From Paenibacillus polymyxa M1 (GTDB lineage Bacteria; Bacillota; Bacilli; Paenibacillales; Paenibacillaceae): DNA of 64,000 nucleotides. The DNA lies in the NCBI RefSeq assembly GCF_000237325.1, contig NC_017542.1, positions 2,363,501 through 2,427,500 of the forward strand, in the 5' to 3' direction. Position numbers and translations under genes: made by a program. Of this stretch, positions 63,001 through 64,000 are shown piece after piece. The notes beneath the pieces were generated by a model. It was not told the DNA's origin and ran no database searches. It saw only the letters and a program-made list of their open reading frames with translations. Every line of letters begins with the position of its first letter. Position 1 is the first letter of the stretch.

Positions 63001-63480
63001 GCGAAATATATTCAAATCGAAGCAAAAGCCGCTGAATTGGAAGCTTTACTGGGCAAATATCAGGATGAAGAAAAATGGTTGGATCAGTTCATTCAGGCCC
63101 TCTATACAGACACAATTACGAAAAAAGGCGCTTTGTACGTCTATGATCGTGATGAAGAGGAAGAGGCGTGGGAGCCGTTTGCCAACGTCATGAAGAGCCG
63201 CAATTATGTGGAGTTTGAAGTGTTTACAAACTTCCGTGGATTGGATGAAAAGAAATTTGCAGCACTAATGCGTAAGGCGGATCGCCGTGATGCTGTATTG
63301 ACTTCATCTGAGGATATTACACCACTGCTGGCGAAGTTGGATGAGCTGGCTGCCACTTACACAGAGGCACGCAATCAATTGGAATATGAAAAGGTAGAGC
63401 TGGCTAATGGAGCGGAACTTTATGCATTTTATGCTCAAATGGCCGGAAAATTAAACGACATCCGCAGAAAGTTGAAGTAA
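60091..63480 (+). CDS. Tubulin/FtsZ-superfamily protein (Tubulin-like domain, FtsZl-2 type)
   Basis: A 1,129-residue protein. The N-terminal 400 residues carry a Rossmann-type start NPILIIGLGGTGIDALLRLK (residues 32-51) and the tubulin signature SGGTGSGT at 188-195 in VFLLSGLSGGTGSGTFLDIS, as in the tubulin-like (PF13809) proteins related to FtsZ. Nucleotide binding and polymer formation are expected from the fold, not shown here. The remaining 700 residues are mostly helical, with possible coiled coil near 950-985, and match no family I know. An AGGAGG site precedes ATG 60091. VWA upstream and a further gene 3 bp downstream make a tight operon, the layout described for predicted FtsZ-like membrane-remodelling systems. 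Confidence 0.85.
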   Translation: MKPVVREHIQQLDVSLGGGIVSDKIRVDTIDNPILIIGLGGTGIDALLRLKYQINRRFKLPADPISKKKSEKPDNVEFLAFETNEQDRNKKYKGIGLDPINEFVLLSNAEIGGLLQNRSILEPYITDWLSPELSITDGMNGAAGVRQAGRLLLFTKINQVVQSIDKKIKTLSEGTNKKLMVFLLSGLSGGTGSGTFLDISYIVRGIIERDYGSAGVDRVNTLGYLFTPDINLANKSLSEHTREYIKKNGYAALKELDYWMNVDSRGERFKQQYGNILTVNSPLPPFNLCHLISATNTEGKLLENAYDYCMNVTAENITNFMASEEKQSGEEFAIHDYISNIRTNIAQMNKAYPANYDYNIIGASSAVLPMEEMTTYLAYRMFGKMSKMFEQAPNQEDVEKFARKLGVDLDSMIKNFESRVPEPLPGFENSERLSYNNVVKMQVVNMDTELEQTFLTRAREEYIKAKKQLPGEIVGQFTDQIRRMFLHPEQGPFYVSRMIYTEKGFSLLKMLLSYVETLRESLHRIPTDIEWAREQANEKLGDAKSAFVSKDKKKNAYIEAKINEYWLRADVERTEQLIEFYEDLYDLLNKENNRIYNVFTEILNALSAIFEKNGDLLINGEEQSDHKGNKTYYWNLVSVPDISEVVTKLLDNRNGDDLIRDFAQELLENSDQWVKDQDMDIISSISNFLTDKFGDLITRSMEDFLVMKYGQDEAIEKFVERYIASKLDEEAVPVFHLSNSSGNLYFPSWGFVSVPVQSPNILKGVRNYQNNAIGKSHFTIKESEVRNRIFWLNTRNGVPLFVYTPLKVYEESYEKTILDREGIGRHLVQTGQNNWTNLPSPIPEKSWGETYINSRVQAHNARIRNDFDRAKALGVIREKDVDQNTSSRFTVIRSQALDMNALLAGYDMRLQESKPNLGEVKRAWSELKRLLAEGLEQTGSKDIFGSINEEMAKENLIRSPELTQMVRDELAKYIQIEAKAAELEALLGKYQDEEKWLDQFIQALYTDTITKKGALYVYDRDEEEEAWEPFANVMKSRNYVEFEVFTNFRGLDEKKFAALMRKADRRDAVLTSSEDITPLLAKLDELAATYTEARNQLEYEKVELANGAELYAFYAQMAGKLNDIRRKLK

Positions 63481-63483
63481 AGT

Positions 63484-64000
63484 ATGAGAGAGCAGCTGTT
63501 ACGTTATGCGGCTGACTATGCAGCCGCAGAGGACCAATTAATCGGAAGCGGGGATGGACGCAGCAGCATCCATTTCCCGTCCGTGTTTCTTTTTATCGGC
63601 GATCACATGAGCCCGGTGATGAACACAATTGCAGATATCAACCGGACCAAGTGGGATAACAGCACAGGAGTAACCTATATTCAGATTTGCTCGCAGGAAG
63701 AGCACGAGGCTGCAGACCGTTCGGTAGAGGCCATCGTTCATACGGTAGCTGTACCGGAAGAAAGTAGTCACCAAACGTTACGCCGTGACTTGCACCAGGC
63801 TTTTTATACACATGAATCAAAGCTAATTGAACTTAACACCGCGTTACGCCGGGCTAGTGGACATCTGGCTGATTATGGTCGGTTGTATTCCTCGTTTGAG
63901 CGTGTACATTTGTCGATCCTGACAACAGCGGATGATCCCATGAACGTATTAATTCCTGAAATTACGCTGTTGGCAGAGTATATTTTTGCCCAATCTTTTA
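63484..64000 (+). CDS. Third gene of the VWA-tubulin operon (partial, 3' end missing)
   Basis: An open frame of 172 codons without a stop before the window end. It begins MREQLLRYAADYAAAEDQL at ATG 63484, three bases after the tubulin-like gene stop. The visible part (FPSVFLFIGDHMSPVMNTIADIN, IQICSQEEHEAADRS, then helical segments) shows no membrane helix or signal peptide and no family I can name. Position and spacing make it a probable component of the same system, perhaps a cytoplasmic partner of the tubulin-like protein. Confidence 0.75.
   Translation, partial: MREQLLRYAADYAAAEDQLIGSGDGRSSIHFPSVFLFIGDHMSPVMNTIADINRTKWDNSTGVTYIQICSQEEHEAADRSVEAIVHTVAVPEESSHQTLRRDLHQAFYTHESKLIELNTALRRASGHLADYGRLYSSFERVHLSILTTADDPMNVLIPEITLLAEYIFAQSF

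Overview
The window looks like a chromosomal stretch of a Paenibacillus, most likely of the P. polymyxa group. Support comes from strong AGGAGG-type ribosome binding sites, several TTG and GTG starts, SigA-like promoters, U-rich hairpin terminators, and gene families with close Bacillus counterparts (glgC-glgD-glgP, tcyLMN, mccA-mccB, a ZagA-type zinc GTPase behind a Zur-like box, YhgE/Pip, DUF421). The species call is inference. I saw no rRNA, tRNA or CRISPR array.

Layout, left to right. 1-4.7 kb is the end of a glycogen operon: truncated glgC, glgD, glgP. 4.8-9.4 kb has a DUF2062 membrane protein, a secreted protein of unknown function and a YhgE/Pip protein with two sets of tandem coiled-coil repeats. 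9.4-9.7 kb is a non-coding, strongly palindromic element followed by a terminator. 9.8-14.6 kb has an aldo/keto reductase, a drug/metabolite exporter, zagA behind a Zur-like operator, and a LysR/monooxygenase pair. 14.6-18.3 kb is a DrrAB-type ABC exporter with its own two-component system. 18.8-19.4 kb is a GC-rich DinB-like gene with TAGACT-containing repeats on both sides.

20.8-29.6 kb is an organosulfur-salvage locus similar in content to the B. subtilis ytm-tcy-ytn region: glutaredoxin-like protein, two flavin monooxygenases, FMN reductase, LysR regulator, complete cystine-type ABC importer and M20 deacylase. It has its own arrangement, and no N-acetyltransferase gene is seen. 29.75-30.7 kb encodes a secreted zincin. 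30,762-33,808 is an intact ISL3-family element with 22-bp terminal repeats that carries an ArsR regulator and an MFS exporter as passengers. 34-40.9 kb has an ArsR-type regulator and a complete peptide/nickel ABC importer operon. 41.2-42.2 kb is a CDF metal transporter. 42.4-47.4 kb is a three-gene polysaccharide operon (heparinase II/III-like, unknown, GH88). 47.8-53.8 kb has an RDD protein, a decayed siderophore-binding-protein remnant, an iron-sulfur Rad3/DinG-type helicase with a small partner, a small COX1-like membrane protein and mccA-mccB for methionine-to-cysteine transsulfuration. 54-56.8 kb is a large alpha/beta-hydrolase protein.

The last 7 kb is the most unusual part. A membrane-anchored von Willebrand A protein is followed by a 1,129-residue tubulin/FtsZ-superfamily protein (GGTGSGT motif) and by a third gene cut by the window edge. 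A zinc-ribbon membrane protein and a 50-residue membrane protein lie divergently upstream. This matches the predicted FtsZ-like/VWA membrane-remodelling systems, which to my knowledge have little experimental characterisation, and is my best candidate for an under-described system here.
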